In this document: positions 33,232-41,517 of the stretch, one piece after another
Layout: each line of letters begins with the position of its first letter
Position numbering within the stretch: position 1 is the stretch's first letter
Assembly (NCBI RefSeq): GCF_042676025.1
Contig: NZ_JBHTJP010000032.1
Location: 682,001-746,000, forward strand
Length of the DNA stretch: 64,000 nt
Reading direction: 5' to 3'
Source: Salinimicrobium gaetbulicola
GTDB lineage: Bacteria; Bacteroidota; Bacteroidia; Flavobacteriales; Flavobacteriaceae
Made by a program: the position numbers and the translations under genes
The notes under the pieces: model-generated
What the model saw: only the letters and a program-made list of their open reading frames with translations
Told to the model about the DNA's origin: nothing
The model's database searches: none

Positions 33232-34194
33232 ATGACAACATTAAGAAATTTAGGACTTGGATTTTTATCACTATTAGCGTTAACATCCTGCAACAATGAA
33301 GAGGAAATAACTTCTTTTAGAGGAAAAGTAAAATTTGAAACCATCTCTGTAAGTAGTAAGCTTGCGGGGCGCGTATCCAAACTTTATGTAGAGGAAGGCC
33401 AGCAGGTAAAAGAGGGGGACACCCTTGCCTTTTTGGATATTCCTGAGATCAATGCGAAAATGATCCAGGCCGAAGGCGCTGTAAAGGCTGCAACGGGTCA
33501 ATTGAATATGGCCTATAATGGTGCCACTACCGAACAATTGATTCAGCTCGACGGAAAACTGGAAGCGGCTAAAGCACAACTGGATTTCGCTAAGGAATCA
33601 TATAATAGACTGGACAACATGTACCAGGATTCTTTGGTTAGCCGCCAGCAGCTGGATGAAGTGAAAATGAAATTGAATATGGCCAGGGCTCAGGTTTCGG
33701 CACTGGAAGCAAAGAGACATGAAGCTAAAAATGGAGCCAGAACAGAACAAATTGACCAGGCAAAAGGACATTTAGACCGTGCCAGAGGGGCCAAAGAAGA
33801 AGTATTGACCGCTTCAAATGAGATCTATTTACTGGCGCCGGCAGATATGTCAATAGAAACAATCAGCCTTGAAGAAGGTGAATTACTCACTCCCGGGTAT
33901 ACCCTTTTTAACGGCTACAAGAAAACCAGCGTTTACTTTAGATTTACCGTGAACGAATCTAATATTTATGATTTTAAAGAAGGGAACGAACTGCTGTTGG
34001 TTAATCCTTATACCCAAGAAGAGATCCCCGGAAAGATACAGGCGATAAAACAACTCGCTCATTATGCAGATATCACCAGTACAGCGCCATTGTACGACCT
34101 TTCTGAATCTGTGTACGAACTAAAAGTAGTCCCGACTTCAGACATTTCCGGTCATACTTTTTATACGAATGCAACCATACTTCTCAAAAAGTAA
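33232..34194 (+). CDS. HlyD-type periplasmic adaptor lipoprotein
   Basis: A 320-residue membrane-fusion protein. Cys20 in ALTSC is a lipobox, so the adaptor is lipid-anchored rather than helix-anchored. A biotinyl-lipoyl-like half (GRVSKLYVEEGQQVKEGDTLAFLDIPE, about 45-75) precedes a helical hairpin (about 80-185) with two similar ATTEQLIQLDGKLEAA/ARTEQIDQAKGHLDRA arms. A beta-barrel domain follows (LLAPADMSIETISLEEGELLTPG). It links TolC to the ABC-2 permease encoded next. Confidence 0.9.
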   Translation: MTTLRNLGLGFLSLLALTSCNNEEEITSFRGKVKFETISVSSKLAGRVSKLYVEEGQQVKEGDTLAFLDIPEINAKMIQAEGAVKAATGQLNMAYNGATTEQLIQLDGKLEAAKAQLDFAKESYNRLDNMYQDSLVSRQQLDEVKMKLNMARAQVSALEAKRHEAKNGARTEQIDQAKGHLDRARGAKEEVLTASNEIYLLAPADMSIETISLEEGELLTPGYTLFNGYKKTSVYFRFTVNESNIYDFKEGNELLLVNPYTQEEIPGKIQAIKQLAHYADITSTAPLYDLSESVYELKVVPTSDISGHTFYTNATILLKK

Positions 34195-34198
34195 CAGA

Positions 34199-35362
34199 AT
34201 GAAAGAATTTTTGAAATTACTCAAAATAGAATTCAGACGTATATTTTCCAATAATGTGCTCTGTGCTATCTTTTTTGGAGCTCCTATTTTATACGGTATT
34301 CTATTTGGGTATGTGTACCAGCAAGCTAAAGTTATAGATCTGCCTGTCGTGATAGTCGATCAGGATTTGAGTCCCTTGACAGATAAGATTGTAGATGCTT
34401 TTGATGACAATGAAGCTCTTCTTCTGAAGGATCTTCGATATACTCCAGGCACCATTGCAGAAGAAATGGCCACGGAACAATATGCGGCTGTGATCACTCT
34501 CCCTTCAGGATTTGAAGCAGATATACTTCAAAAAAGACATCCGGAAGTAAGAGTCGACCTCAACATGGCGAACATCCTGAATGCAAATATCGCAAGTAAG
34601 AATATTCAGCAGGTGTTGATGACGATGAATGCTGGAATCGAAATTGAAGGCTTGAAGAAACAGGGAATGCATCCTTCTCAGGCCATGGAATCCTATGAAA
34701 GCTTTAAGATCAATTTTAATAAACTCTACAATTCTACCGGAAACTATCTAAGTTTCATGCTACCCGGACTTTTAGGAGCGATCATGCAACAGGTGATCTT
34801 TCTTGCGATGGCACTTGTCTTTGCTCGAGATTTTGAGGATGGTTATTTCAAGGAACTTATTAAGGTAAAAAAATGGTCTGTATACCACATAGGCCTGAAA
34901 GCCACCCCATTTTTGATCTTATTACCATTGATGTGGTTCATAGTAAGCCAGTTCTTTATTTTCTTTAATATTGAAGCAGATATATTCAATATCCCCATGC
35001 TGCTTTTAACAACGTTTTTGACCTTCGCCTCTATGGGGATCGGGATGTTATTTTCTATTATGATCCCAAATCAGTTAAAGGCCACGGAACTCTTAATGGT
35101 GATCTCTACTCCCGCTTTCGTTTTGAGCGGATTTACATGGCCCACTCTGGCAATTCCAGAAGGTATCAATGCACTCGCACAATCTATACCGGTAACCCAT
35201 TATTTGAGTGGTTTTAGAAAAGTAGCTTATTACAGCGGAAATATTTCTGATATCCTTCCGGAATTAAAAATGTTAGTCCTAATAACCGCGGTAACGTTCA
35301 CAACTATGATTGTGGTATTACAGTTGAAAATCAACCTTGCTAAGAAACAATCCAAAGAATAA
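34199..35362 (+). CDS. ABC-2 type transporter permease
   Basis: A 387-residue permease of the YhhJ/YbhR type: one N-terminal transmembrane helix (LCAIFFGAPILYGILFGYVY), a large periplasmic domain (about 45-180, VIVDQDLSPLTDKIVDAF), then five membrane segments. The ATG at 34199 begins five bases after the adaptor gene. No ATP-binding protein and no second permease lie beside it, and no nucleotide-binding domain is fused. The pump must use an ATPase encoded elsewhere, or work differently. Confidence 0.88.
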   Translation: MKEFLKLLKIEFRRIFSNNVLCAIFFGAPILYGILFGYVYQQAKVIDLPVVIVDQDLSPLTDKIVDAFDDNEALLLKDLRYTPGTIAEEMATEQYAAVITLPSGFEADILQKRHPEVRVDLNMANILNANIASKNIQQVLMTMNAGIEIEGLKKQGMHPSQAMESYESFKINFNKLYNSTGNYLSFMLPGLLGAIMQQVIFLAMALVFARDFEDGYFKELIKVKKWSVYHIGLKATPFLILLPLMWFIVSQFFIFFNIEADIFNIPMLLLTTFLTFASMGIGMLFSIMIPNQLKATELLMVISTPAFVLSGFTWPTLAIPEGINALAQSIPVTHYLSGFRKVAYYSGNISDILPELKMLVLITAVTFTTMIVVLQLKINLAKKQSKE

Positions 35363-35371
35363 CGGAATAAA

Positions 35372-35385
35372 AATGAACGTTCATT
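35372..35385 (+). promoter_or_regulatory. Palindromic operator upstream of tetR
   Basis: Perfect 14-bp palindrome AATGAACGTTCATT, placed where the -33 box of the tetR promoter should be. A near copy lies at 36043-36056. It is the likely site for autorepression by the TetR protein. Confidence 0.7.
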
Positions 35386-35394
35386 CTTTTTTTG

Positions 35395-35402
35395 TATATT
35401 TG
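35395..35402 (+). promoter_or_regulatory. -7 element of tetR
   Basis: TATATTTG, an exact TAnnTTTG match, 10 bases after the palindrome and 17 before the ATG at 35420. Confidence 0.6.
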
Positions 35403-35419
35403 CATCAGAATAAAACGGC

Positions 35420-35998
35420 ATGAAGGCGATTTCAAAAAGTCAGATAAAGAGAGATGCTTTAGTTAAAGCAACTATAAGCCTGGTAAACAATAATGGTTTC
35501 CATGCAACTCCTATGTCTAAAATCGCCAAAATGGCTAATGTCTCACCTGCCACTATTTACCTGTATTTTGAAAACAAGCAGGATTTGGTGAATCAGGTTT
35601 ATATTGAGGTGAAAGCTGAATTTAGCACGTACGCATTTAAAGACTATGATTCAGAGGTGGATGTGGAGACAGGCTTTGAAAAGATCTGGAAAAACATCGC
35701 AAATTATAAGCTTAAACAAGTAGACCAGTCGCTTTTTCTTTCGCAGTGTGATAACACGCCTATGATTGACGAAGAAAGCAGGCAGGAAGGCCTAAAACAT
35801 CTACAGCCTTTACTGGAACTTTGGGAAAGGGGAAAAAATGAAGGGGTTATAAAACCACTCTCGCCTTATCTCCTCTATGCTTTCACCATCTACCCTATTT
35901 CCTTCCTGGTGAATATGGAAAATCGGAATCTCTGTTCTATTGGAAAAGGAGAATTGGAAAAAGCATATTCCACAGCCTGGAACAGCATTAAAATTTAG
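35420..35998 (+). CDS. TetR/AcrR family transcriptional regulator
   Basis: A 192-residue repressor. The TetR_N helix-turn-helix (about 10-57) reads FHATPMSKIAKMANVSPATIYLYFENKQDLVNQVY. The C-terminal ligand domain has only two cysteines, C110 (FLSQC) and C172. The arrangement C110/K176 loosely resembles the redox pair reported for E. coli NemR (C106/K175), but no alignment was made. Palindromes before this gene and before the downstream oxidoreductase operon suggest it represses itself and that operon. Confidence 0.9.
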   Translation: MKAISKSQIKRDALVKATISLVNNNGFHATPMSKIAKMANVSPATIYLYFENKQDLVNQVYIEVKAEFSTYAFKDYDSEVDVETGFEKIWKNIANYKLKQVDQSLFLSQCDNTPMIDEESRQEGLKHLQPLLELWERGKNEGVIKPLSPYLLYAFTIYPISFLVNMENRNLCSIGKGELEKAYSTAWNSIKI

Positions 35999-36012
35999 TA
36001 CACAACAAAATG

Positions 36013-36033
36013 AGCCCGGAAAAGTTCCGGACT
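36013..36033 (+). other. Hairpin without T-run after tetR
   Basis: CCGGAA-AAG-TTCCGG with outer pairing to AG/CT. No T-run follows on the plus strand, so it is a weak candidate terminator or mRNA-stabilising hairpin. Confidence 0.35.
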
Positions 36034-36042
36034 TCAAAAAAG

Positions 36043-36056
36043 AATGAACATTCATT
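36043..36056 (+). promoter_or_regulatory. Second TetR operator, before the oxidoreductase operon
   Basis: AATGAACATTCATT: the same six-base arms AATGAA/TTCATT as the palindrome before tetR, with CA instead of CG in the centre. It lies 14 bases before the start codon at 36070. Confidence 0.65.
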
Positions 36057-36069
36057 AATTTAAAATAGT

Positions 36070-36702
36070 ATGGAATTATTAGATAAACTCAACTGGCGTT
36101 ACGCTGCCAAAGCGATGAACGGTGAAAAAATACCTCAGGAAAAGATTGATACGATCATTGAAGCAGCATCCCTTGCTCCTACTTCAAGCGGTTTACAACC
36201 TTTTGAAATCCTGGTGATCACTAATCCAGAAATTAAGAAACAAATAAGATCTATCGCATGGGATCAATCTGTAGTTACAGATTGCTCTCACCTACTGGTA
36301 TTTGCCGCCTGGGATAATTACACCGAGGAGCGTATCAATAAAATGTTTGACCATACCAATACGGTACGAGGATTTAAAAATGAAGGTTGGGAAAATTACC
36401 GTCAGAAACTGCTTGGTTTTTATCCGCATCGCGACCCTGAAGAAAATTTCAACCACGCGGCAAAGCAGGCTTACATTGCCTTTTCTCATGCCATAACTGC
36501 CGCAGCTTTTGAGGAAGTTGACAGTACTCCTATGGAAGGATTCGAGCCTCAAGCTTTAGATGAGATTCTAAACCTGAAGGAAAAAAACCTGAGAAGCTGT
36601 TTGATGCTTCCATTAGGTTATCGGGATACTGAAAACGACTGGTTAGCAGGGTTGGTCAAAGTGCGTAAAAGCAAAGAAGACCTGGTAACTGTAATTGAAT
36701 AA
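36070..36702 (+). CDS. NAD(P)H-dependent nitroreductase family oxidoreductase
   Basis: A 210-residue FMN-dependent NfsB-type reductase. It begins LDKLNWRYAAKAMNGEKI (the R-Y/S-A/V-K pattern binding FMN), followed by APTSSGLQPFEILVI and, near the end, LMLPLGYRDTENDWLA. These enzymes reduce nitroaromatics, quinones and other electrophiles. A TetR-type operator lies 14 bases upstream. The next gene starts 19 bases after this stop and encodes an aldehyde-reducing dehydrogenase. Confidence 0.9.
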   Translation: MELLDKLNWRYAAKAMNGEKIPQEKIDTIIEAASLAPTSSGLQPFEILVITNPEIKKQIRSIAWDQSVVTDCSHLLVFAAWDNYTEERINKMFDHTNTVRGFKNEGWENYRQKLLGFYPHRDPEENFNHAAKQAYIAFSHAITAAAFEEVDSTPMEGFEPQALDEILNLKEKNLRSCLMLPLGYRDTENDWLAGLVKVRKSKEDLVTVIE

Positions 36703-36721
36703 TAAATCAGAAAAAAGATCG

Positions 36722-37882
36722 ATGAAGAATTTTGAATTTAAGAATCCTACCAAAATTATTTTTGGAAAGGGACAAATAGAAAAACTAAACGACGAAATTC
36801 CTGAAAACGCTAAAATACTCATGCTTTACGGCGGAGGTAGTATAAAAAGGAACGGTATTTATGAGCAGGTCACAAAAGCACTTGAAAAATTTGAAGTTAT
36901 AGAGTTTGGAGGTATTCCGGCTAACCCCGAATATTCGGTGTTGATGGAAGCTCTGGAAGTGATCAAAAATGAAAAGATAGACTTCCTTCTGGCAGTAGGT
37001 GGTGGTTCTGTAATTGACGGCACCAAATTTTTATCTTCCGCAGCACTTTATGAAGGCGAAACTCCGTGGGATATCTTGACTCAAAGGATCCCTACTCAAA
37101 CAGGAATGCCTTTTGGTACAGTATTGACTCTACCTGCAACAGGTTCAGAAATGAACTCTGGAGCCGTGATTACCCGAGAAGAAACTAAAGAAAAACTAGG
37201 CATGGGTGGTCCGGGGTTATTCCCAGTGTTTTCCATTTTGGATCCTGAAGTAATTCATTCAATTCCTTCTCGCCAATTGGTAAACGGAATCACAGATGCT
37301 TTTACTCATGTGCTGGAACAATATATGACCTACCCAAGCGGAGCGTTTTTACAAGATAGATTTGCAGAAAGCATCCTCCAAACCCTTATCGAGGTTGGAC
37401 CAAAAGTCCTGAATGATCCTACAGACTATACCGCAGCATCCAATTTTATGTGGAGTTGTACAATGGCCTTAAACGGACTTATTCAAAAAGGGGTGCCTAC
37501 AGACTGGGCCGTGCATGCCATGGGCCATGAGCTAACAGCGCTATACGGGATCGACCATGCCAGAACCCTTGCCGTGATCGCCCCTAGCCATTATAAGTTC
37601 AACTTTGAAAGCAAGAAAGAGAAACTGGCACAATATGCTGAAAGAGTATGGAATATTAAAGAAGGTTCTCTCGATCATAAAGCCTCAGCTGCTATTGAAA
37701 GGACAGAAACATTTTTCCAGGAATTAGGCATAGAAACCAGGCTATCGGCTTATACCGAGGATTATCACGGTACTGCTGAAGAAATCTCTAAAAGATTTAC
37801 CGAGCGAGGTTGGCTAGGCCTGGGAGAACATCAGAACCTCAAGCCGGAAGATGTAGAGAAAATTGTAAAAATGACTTATTAA
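36722..37882 (+). CDS. Iron-containing alcohol dehydrogenase, YqhD-like
   Basis: A 386-residue type III alcohol dehydrogenase resembling YqhD/BDH, which reduces short aldehydes with NADPH. The nucleotide loop is AVGGGSVIDGTK. Metal ligands should come from NGITDAFTHVLEQY, WAVHAMGHELTALYGIDHARTLAV. The N-terminus MKNFEFKNPTKIIFGKGQI is typical, so the ATG at 36722 is preferred over one nine codons upstream. It sits between nitroreductase and DJ-1-like genes, which suggests reactive-aldehyde detoxification. Confidence 0.92.
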   Translation: MKNFEFKNPTKIIFGKGQIEKLNDEIPENAKILMLYGGGSIKRNGIYEQVTKALEKFEVIEFGGIPANPEYSVLMEALEVIKNEKIDFLLAVGGGSVIDGTKFLSSAALYEGETPWDILTQRIPTQTGMPFGTVLTLPATGSEMNSGAVITREETKEKLGMGGPGLFPVFSILDPEVIHSIPSRQLVNGITDAFTHVLEQYMTYPSGAFLQDRFAESILQTLIEVGPKVLNDPTDYTAASNFMWSCTMALNGLIQKGVPTDWAVHAMGHELTALYGIDHARTLAVIAPSHYKFNFESKKEKLAQYAERVWNIKEGSLDHKASAAIERTETFFQELGIETRLSAYTEDYHGTAEEISKRFTERGWLGLGEHQNLKPEDVEKIVKMTY

Positions 37883-37893
37883 AATAGAATATT

Positions 37894-38682
37894 ATGAAGA
37901 AGATAAAATTGCTAGTACTGGCACTTAGCTTTGGCATGACAGCCACCGCACAAACGCCACAGGCACAAATTAAAAACAGTAACGACCAAAAAGTCAACAA
38001 GGAAATGAAGGTACTCTTCGTATTGACATCCCATGATCAATTAGGTGATACAGGGAAAAAAACAGGCTTTTGGGTAGAAGAATTCGCAACCCCGTATTAT
38101 TTATTATTAGATAAAGGTGTTGAAATTACCGTAGCAACTCCAAAGGGAGGTAAGGCGCCAATCGATCCTAGTAGTACCAGCCCTTCAGCCCAGACTGAAT
38201 CAACAGAGCGATTCAATAATGACAAGGCTGCCCAAAAAGTGATCAATAATACTGTAAAGTTATCTATGGTCAATGCCCAGGATTTTGACGCGGTATTCTA
38301 TCCTGGTGGCCACGGCCCCCTTTGGGATCTGGCAAATGATGAAGAATCGATCCAATTAATCCGCGCTTTTGACGAACAAAAGAAACCCATAGGATTTGTT
38401 TGTCATGCCCCCGCTGCTCTTAAAAATGTAAAGAACGCTACAGGAGAACCACTGGTTAAAGGCAAAAAAGTTACAGGATTTACAAATTCAGAAGAAGCGG
38501 CTGTTCAATTGACGGAAGTTGTTCCCTTTCTGGTAGAAGATATGCTAAAGGAAAATGGGGGTATCTACTCCAAAAAAGGTGATTGGCAGGAATATGCCTT
38601 AAAGGATGGTAACCTCGTTACCGGACAAAATCCGGCATCTTCTGAATTGGTTGCAGAAAAATTGTTTGAAATGATTAAATAA
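37894..38682 (+). CDS. Secreted DJ-1/PfpI (Hsp31-like) family protein
   Basis: A 262-residue type 1 glutamine-amidotransferase-fold protein with an N-terminal signal peptide (ALSFGMTATAQ). The nucleophile is C170 in GFVCHAPAAL; the upstream KTGFWVEEFATPYYLL and PGGHGPLWDL are shared with yeast Hsp31-like glyoxalases. Cytosolic relatives convert methylglyoxal to lactate without glutathione, or act as chaperones. An exported form is less usual. It starts 12 bases after the alcohol dehydrogenase gene and ends at a strong terminator. Confidence 0.88.
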   Translation: MKKIKLLVLALSFGMTATAQTPQAQIKNSNDQKVNKEMKVLFVLTSHDQLGDTGKKTGFWVEEFATPYYLLLDKGVEITVATPKGGKAPIDPSSTSPSAQTESTERFNNDKAAQKVINNTVKLSMVNAQDFDAVFYPGGHGPLWDLANDEESIQLIRAFDEQKKPIGFVCHAPAALKNVKNATGEPLVKGKKVTGFTNSEEAAVQLTEVVPFLVEDMLKENGGIYSKKGDWQEYALKDGNLVTGQNPASSELVAEKLFEMIK

Positions 38683-38701
38683 CAGTGCAAACATTTTGAC
38701 T

Positions 38702-38733
38702 AAAAAGCCCGGAATGAACTTCCGGGCTTTTTG
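38702..38733 (+). terminator. Terminator of the oxidoreductase operon
   Basis: A 13-bp stem (AAAAAGCCCGGAA, loop TGAAC, TTCCGGGCTTTTT) with a T-rich tail, 20 bases after the DJ-1-like stop. Confidence 0.92.
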
Positions 38734-38823
38734 TTTGTTTAAATGATTTTTCTTAAAACTTTATTAAAATAATTTCTTTATTTGTAAAACTTTCATCCAT
38801 TAACACCAATCTTTCAACGAGAC

Positions 38824-39561
38824 ATGAAAACAATTCAGGTTTTATTCATCTTCTTCAGCTTTAGCGTATATGGTCAGCAAAGCACAATTCTGCCAGGCAA
38901 ATGGAGTTTTGAAAAAGTATATGAGCAGGAAAAACTGGATTCCACCAGCGTAAAAATGTTGGATATGCTCTTCGGAAATATGACCCTGGCCTTTAATTCG
39001 GAAGGAAGCTATCGAGCCACCATAATGGGAGAAGTTGATAATGGCACCTGGAGCTACAGGGAATCAGCCAAAGCCCTTATTTTAAAATCAAATTCCGGTG
39101 ACATTCATAATTTTGAAGTGATCGATCTTAGTGAGAACCAAATGACGCTGAAGCTCAGCAAAGGAGCTATGGTCTTTAAAAAGTCCGGAGAAGCTCCAGA
39201 CCTTAAAGAGACATCAGAACTTTCAAAAAAGGAAAAAGTAAAGGTCACCTCAGGAGATATCTCCAAAAAATGGTATTTAAAGCGTAAAGAAAGCCCCGGA
39301 AAATCCCAGGAACAGATCGATTTGCTCAGCAGCATGATCGCAGGCGCCTATTTTGATTTCCGTAAAGACAGTACTTTTGAAGTACACATCATGAATATGA
39401 CCGAAACCGGGGATTGGAAACTAAGTGACGATGAAAGCAGTGTGATAACCATGAAGGACGGCTCCAGTAAAGAGTGGAACATTCATTCAATTTCAGAAAA
39501 TGAACTGGTTTTGTTTCCAGGAAATTCAGAAGAGAAATGGATCTTTTCCAATGTCAAATAA
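38824..39561 (+). CDS. Secreted protein with two lipocalin-like repeats
   Basis: A 245-residue protein with a signal peptide ending VYGQ. The mature part is an internal duplication: residues about 23-120 (LPGKWSFEKVYEQEKL ... NGTWSYRESAKALILKS) and about 145-245 (ISKKWYLKRKESPG ... TGDWKLSDDESSVITMK) share the K-W...F...S-F/Y...G-x-W-x-x-S-x-x-x-x-x-L pattern of small lipocalin-like domains. Function is unknown. A similar unknown secreted gene starts 31 bases downstream. Confidence 0.78.
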   Translation: MKTIQVLFIFFSFSVYGQQSTILPGKWSFEKVYEQEKLDSTSVKMLDMLFGNMTLAFNSEGSYRATIMGEVDNGTWSYRESAKALILKSNSGDIHNFEVIDLSENQMTLKLSKGAMVFKKSGEAPDLKETSELSKKEKVKVTSGDISKKWYLKRKESPGKSQEQIDLLSSMIAGAYFDFRKDSTFEVHIMNMTETGDWKLSDDESSVITMKDGSSKEWNIHSISENELVLFPGNSEEKWIFSNVK

Positions 39562-39592
39562 ATTTAAAACCGAACTAACCAAAACATTTCAA

Positions 39593-40198
39593 ATGAGAAA
39601 AGTATTACTAATCCTCTGCTTCCTTTCAGGACTTAATTCCTTCGCACAAGATGACCTGTTACTTCACATAGACGGGAAGACCATAGAAATTTCATCTGAC
39701 CAGGAGTACGACCTCCCCATAAATGGAAAAATGGTCAAAGTAAAAGTGTCAACAAAGGACACCCTTCTTTTTGACACCGATTTATTCAGCTTTCTATATT
39801 CAAAAGACTACAAGGTCTCTTCCATGAAGTTAGCCGAAGGGATTGAACAGGTTACTATTATGACGGCGGAAGGTTCCGGTTTATTGATCCAGAAATACTC
39901 TGCCATGAACCCTAGCATGCTCAATGAATTAATGCTGAATGAGGTTACTAAGGAGAGTATTAATTATGGTTTTGAGATGAAGCGGGAAAATTATTCCAGA
40001 AAACTGATTTCTGGACAGCAAATTGAAATTTCAAAAGCGATCCTAACCTATAAGGATGAGACCAATATTTATGAAGTTGCCAGCCTGGGCCGTAAAGATG
40101 AAGGCATTCTCATAATGACCATGATCATGGATGAGAATTACAGTGAACAGGGAAGGAAACTTATTGATCTAATGTGGGACTCGCTCACTTATAAATAG
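39593..40198 (+). CDS. Secreted protein of unknown function
   Basis: A 201-residue protein with a signal peptide (LLILCFLSGLNSFAQ). The frame is open 31 codons further upstream and overlaps the preceding gene, but only the ATG at 39593 gives a signal peptide, so it is chosen. The mature part (DDLLLHIDGKTIEISSDQEYDL ...) is mixed alpha/beta and carries no motif that I recognise. It is probably co-transcribed with the preceding secreted protein and the following acetyltransferase (8 bases on). Confidence 0.7.
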   Translation: MRKVLLILCFLSGLNSFAQDDLLLHIDGKTIEISSDQEYDLPINGKMVKVKVSTKDTLLFDTDLFSFLYSKDYKVSSMKLAEGIEQVTIMTAEGSGLLIQKYSAMNPSMLNELMLNEVTKESINYGFEMKRENYSRKLISGQQIEISKAILTYKDETNIYEVASLGRKDEGILIMTMIMDENYSEQGRKLIDLMWDSLTYK

Positions 40199-40205
40199 AG
40201 TTTCC

Positions 40206-40751
40206 ATGAAATATACCGTGAGGCAGGCCAAACCTGAAGAGTTCAGGGATATTGGACGGTTAATGGTAACCGTGTATGCAGCTTTGGAAGGTTTTCCCTC
40301 CCAAAAAGAGCAGCCTGAGTACTATCAACTGCTGGAGAACATTGGAGAGATCACCAACAAACCACACACCCAACTTTTGGTCGCTGTTTCTTCAGAAGGG
40401 AAAGTTGAGGGGGCTGTGGTCTATTTCAGTGATATGAGTTCTTACGGTTCGGGCGGGACGGCCACTTCCCAAAAGAATGCTTCCGGTTTCAGGCTGCTTG
40501 CAGTTAACCCTGAAGTCAGAGGCATGGGAATCGGGAAATTACTGACCCAGGCCTGTATTGAAAAAGCCAGGGAAGACGGCAATCAACAGCTCATCATTCA
40601 TTCCACTGAATTCATGAAGGTCGCCTGGAAAATGTACGAGAAAATGGGGTTTAAAAGATCAGAGGACCTTGATTTCATGCAGGGAAAATTACCCGTGTTC
40701 GGTTTTCGATTAAACCTCCCACCAAAAAAACTTCCGGAGAAAAAAGGCTGA
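40206..40751 (+). CDS. GNAT family N-acetyltransferase
   Basis: A 181-residue GNAT acetyltransferase. The acetyl-CoA-binding motif A reads FRLLAVNPEVRGMGIGKLLTQACIEKA (R/Q-x-x-G-x-G/A present), and motif B includes MKVAWKMYEKMGFKRSEDLDF. The substrate cannot be deduced. The N-terminus (YTVRQAKPEEFRDIGRL) is typical. It converges with the OsmC gene; a 7-bp TGGGATA/TATCCCA hairpin without a T-run lies between them. Confidence 0.88.
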   Translation: MKYTVRQAKPEEFRDIGRLMVTVYAALEGFPSQKEQPEYYQLLENIGEITNKPHTQLLVAVSSEGKVEGAVVYFSDMSSYGSGGTATSQKNASGFRLLAVNPEVRGMGIGKLLTQACIEKAREDGNQQLIIHSTEFMKVAWKMYEKMGFKRSEDLDFMQGKLPVFGFRLNLPPKKLPEKKG

Positions 40752-40772
40752 AAATGTTGGGATACCCCTTCT

Positions 40773-41333
40773 CTATCCCATCTCTATATTGACCTTTACG
40801 GGATTACGTAACATGTCAAGTACCGGAGATGTTTTTTGCACGTACTCGCACAGTTCTTTTATTTGCTCATCAGAAGCGTCGGCATCCACGTGATATTTCA
40901 CTTCAATGCTCTCATAACCTGGCCGCTTGTTATCTGAAATTCCCAGGAAATTATGCAGGTCCATTTTTCCTTTTATATCAAATGATAAGGAATTGACCTT
41001 TATGTCTCTGGCCGCCGCATTATAAATAAAGCCCGTTGTAAGACAGGAGCCAAGAGAATGGAGCAAAGCTTCCACCGCATTGGCACCTTGATTTTCCCCT
41101 AACAGAACGGGCGGTTCATCTCCCTCAATGATCAAAGGAGTGGCTCTGGAGGTATCCTCCTGTTTGGCCCCATAGAAATTTTGAAAAGTCGTTCTACAAT
41201 GACCGCCATCAAGCCATTCTGTTTTACTTCTGAATTCGAAGTTAGCCACCTCAGGATCCTTTTTCACGGCATCAATGGTACCCATTAATTTTTCAACATC
41301 GACACCATTCTTTTTATTCATCACATTTTCCAT
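40773..41333 (-). CDS. OsmC family protein
   Basis: A 186-residue OsmC/Ohr-superfamily protein, a group of thiol peroxidases active on organic hydroperoxides. Core segments are EALLHSLGSCLTTGFIYNAAARDI, with one of the two usual cysteines visible, and the helix EYVQKTSPVLDMLRN. The second redox Cys is not obvious, so peroxidase activity is unsure. The frame opens 18 codons further upstream, but the ATG at 41333 has an AAAGAAAG stretch before it and fits homologues. Confidence 0.82.
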   Translation of the reverse strand: MENVMNKKNGVDVEKLMGTIDAVKKDPEVANFEFRSKTEWLDGGHCRTTFQNFYGAKQEDTSRATPLIIEGDEPPVLLGENQGANAVEALLHSLGSCLTTGFIYNAAARDIKVNSLSFDIKGKMDLHNFLGISDNKRPGYESIEVKYHVDADASDEQIKELCEYVQKTSPVLDMLRNPVKVNIEMG

Positions 41334-41517
41334 AATCTTTCTTTTTAGAAGCACTGAATTTTCGACGTATCCCAACACATTCATCATTTATTAAAATTAC
41401 AAACTATCTTACTGATTTTCAATTCAATAGACCTTTTTTTAGAAAATTTTTAAAACGGTAGTTCTAGGTATACAATTCAATATTTATATTTACGTGGTAT
41501 CCCTTGAGCAATCTTCT

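Noticed and set aside
40758..40780. TGGGATA/TATCCCA hairpin between the GNAT and OsmC genes as a terminator
   Set aside because: It has a nine-base loop, only seven pairs and no T-run, and overlaps the OsmC stop codon.
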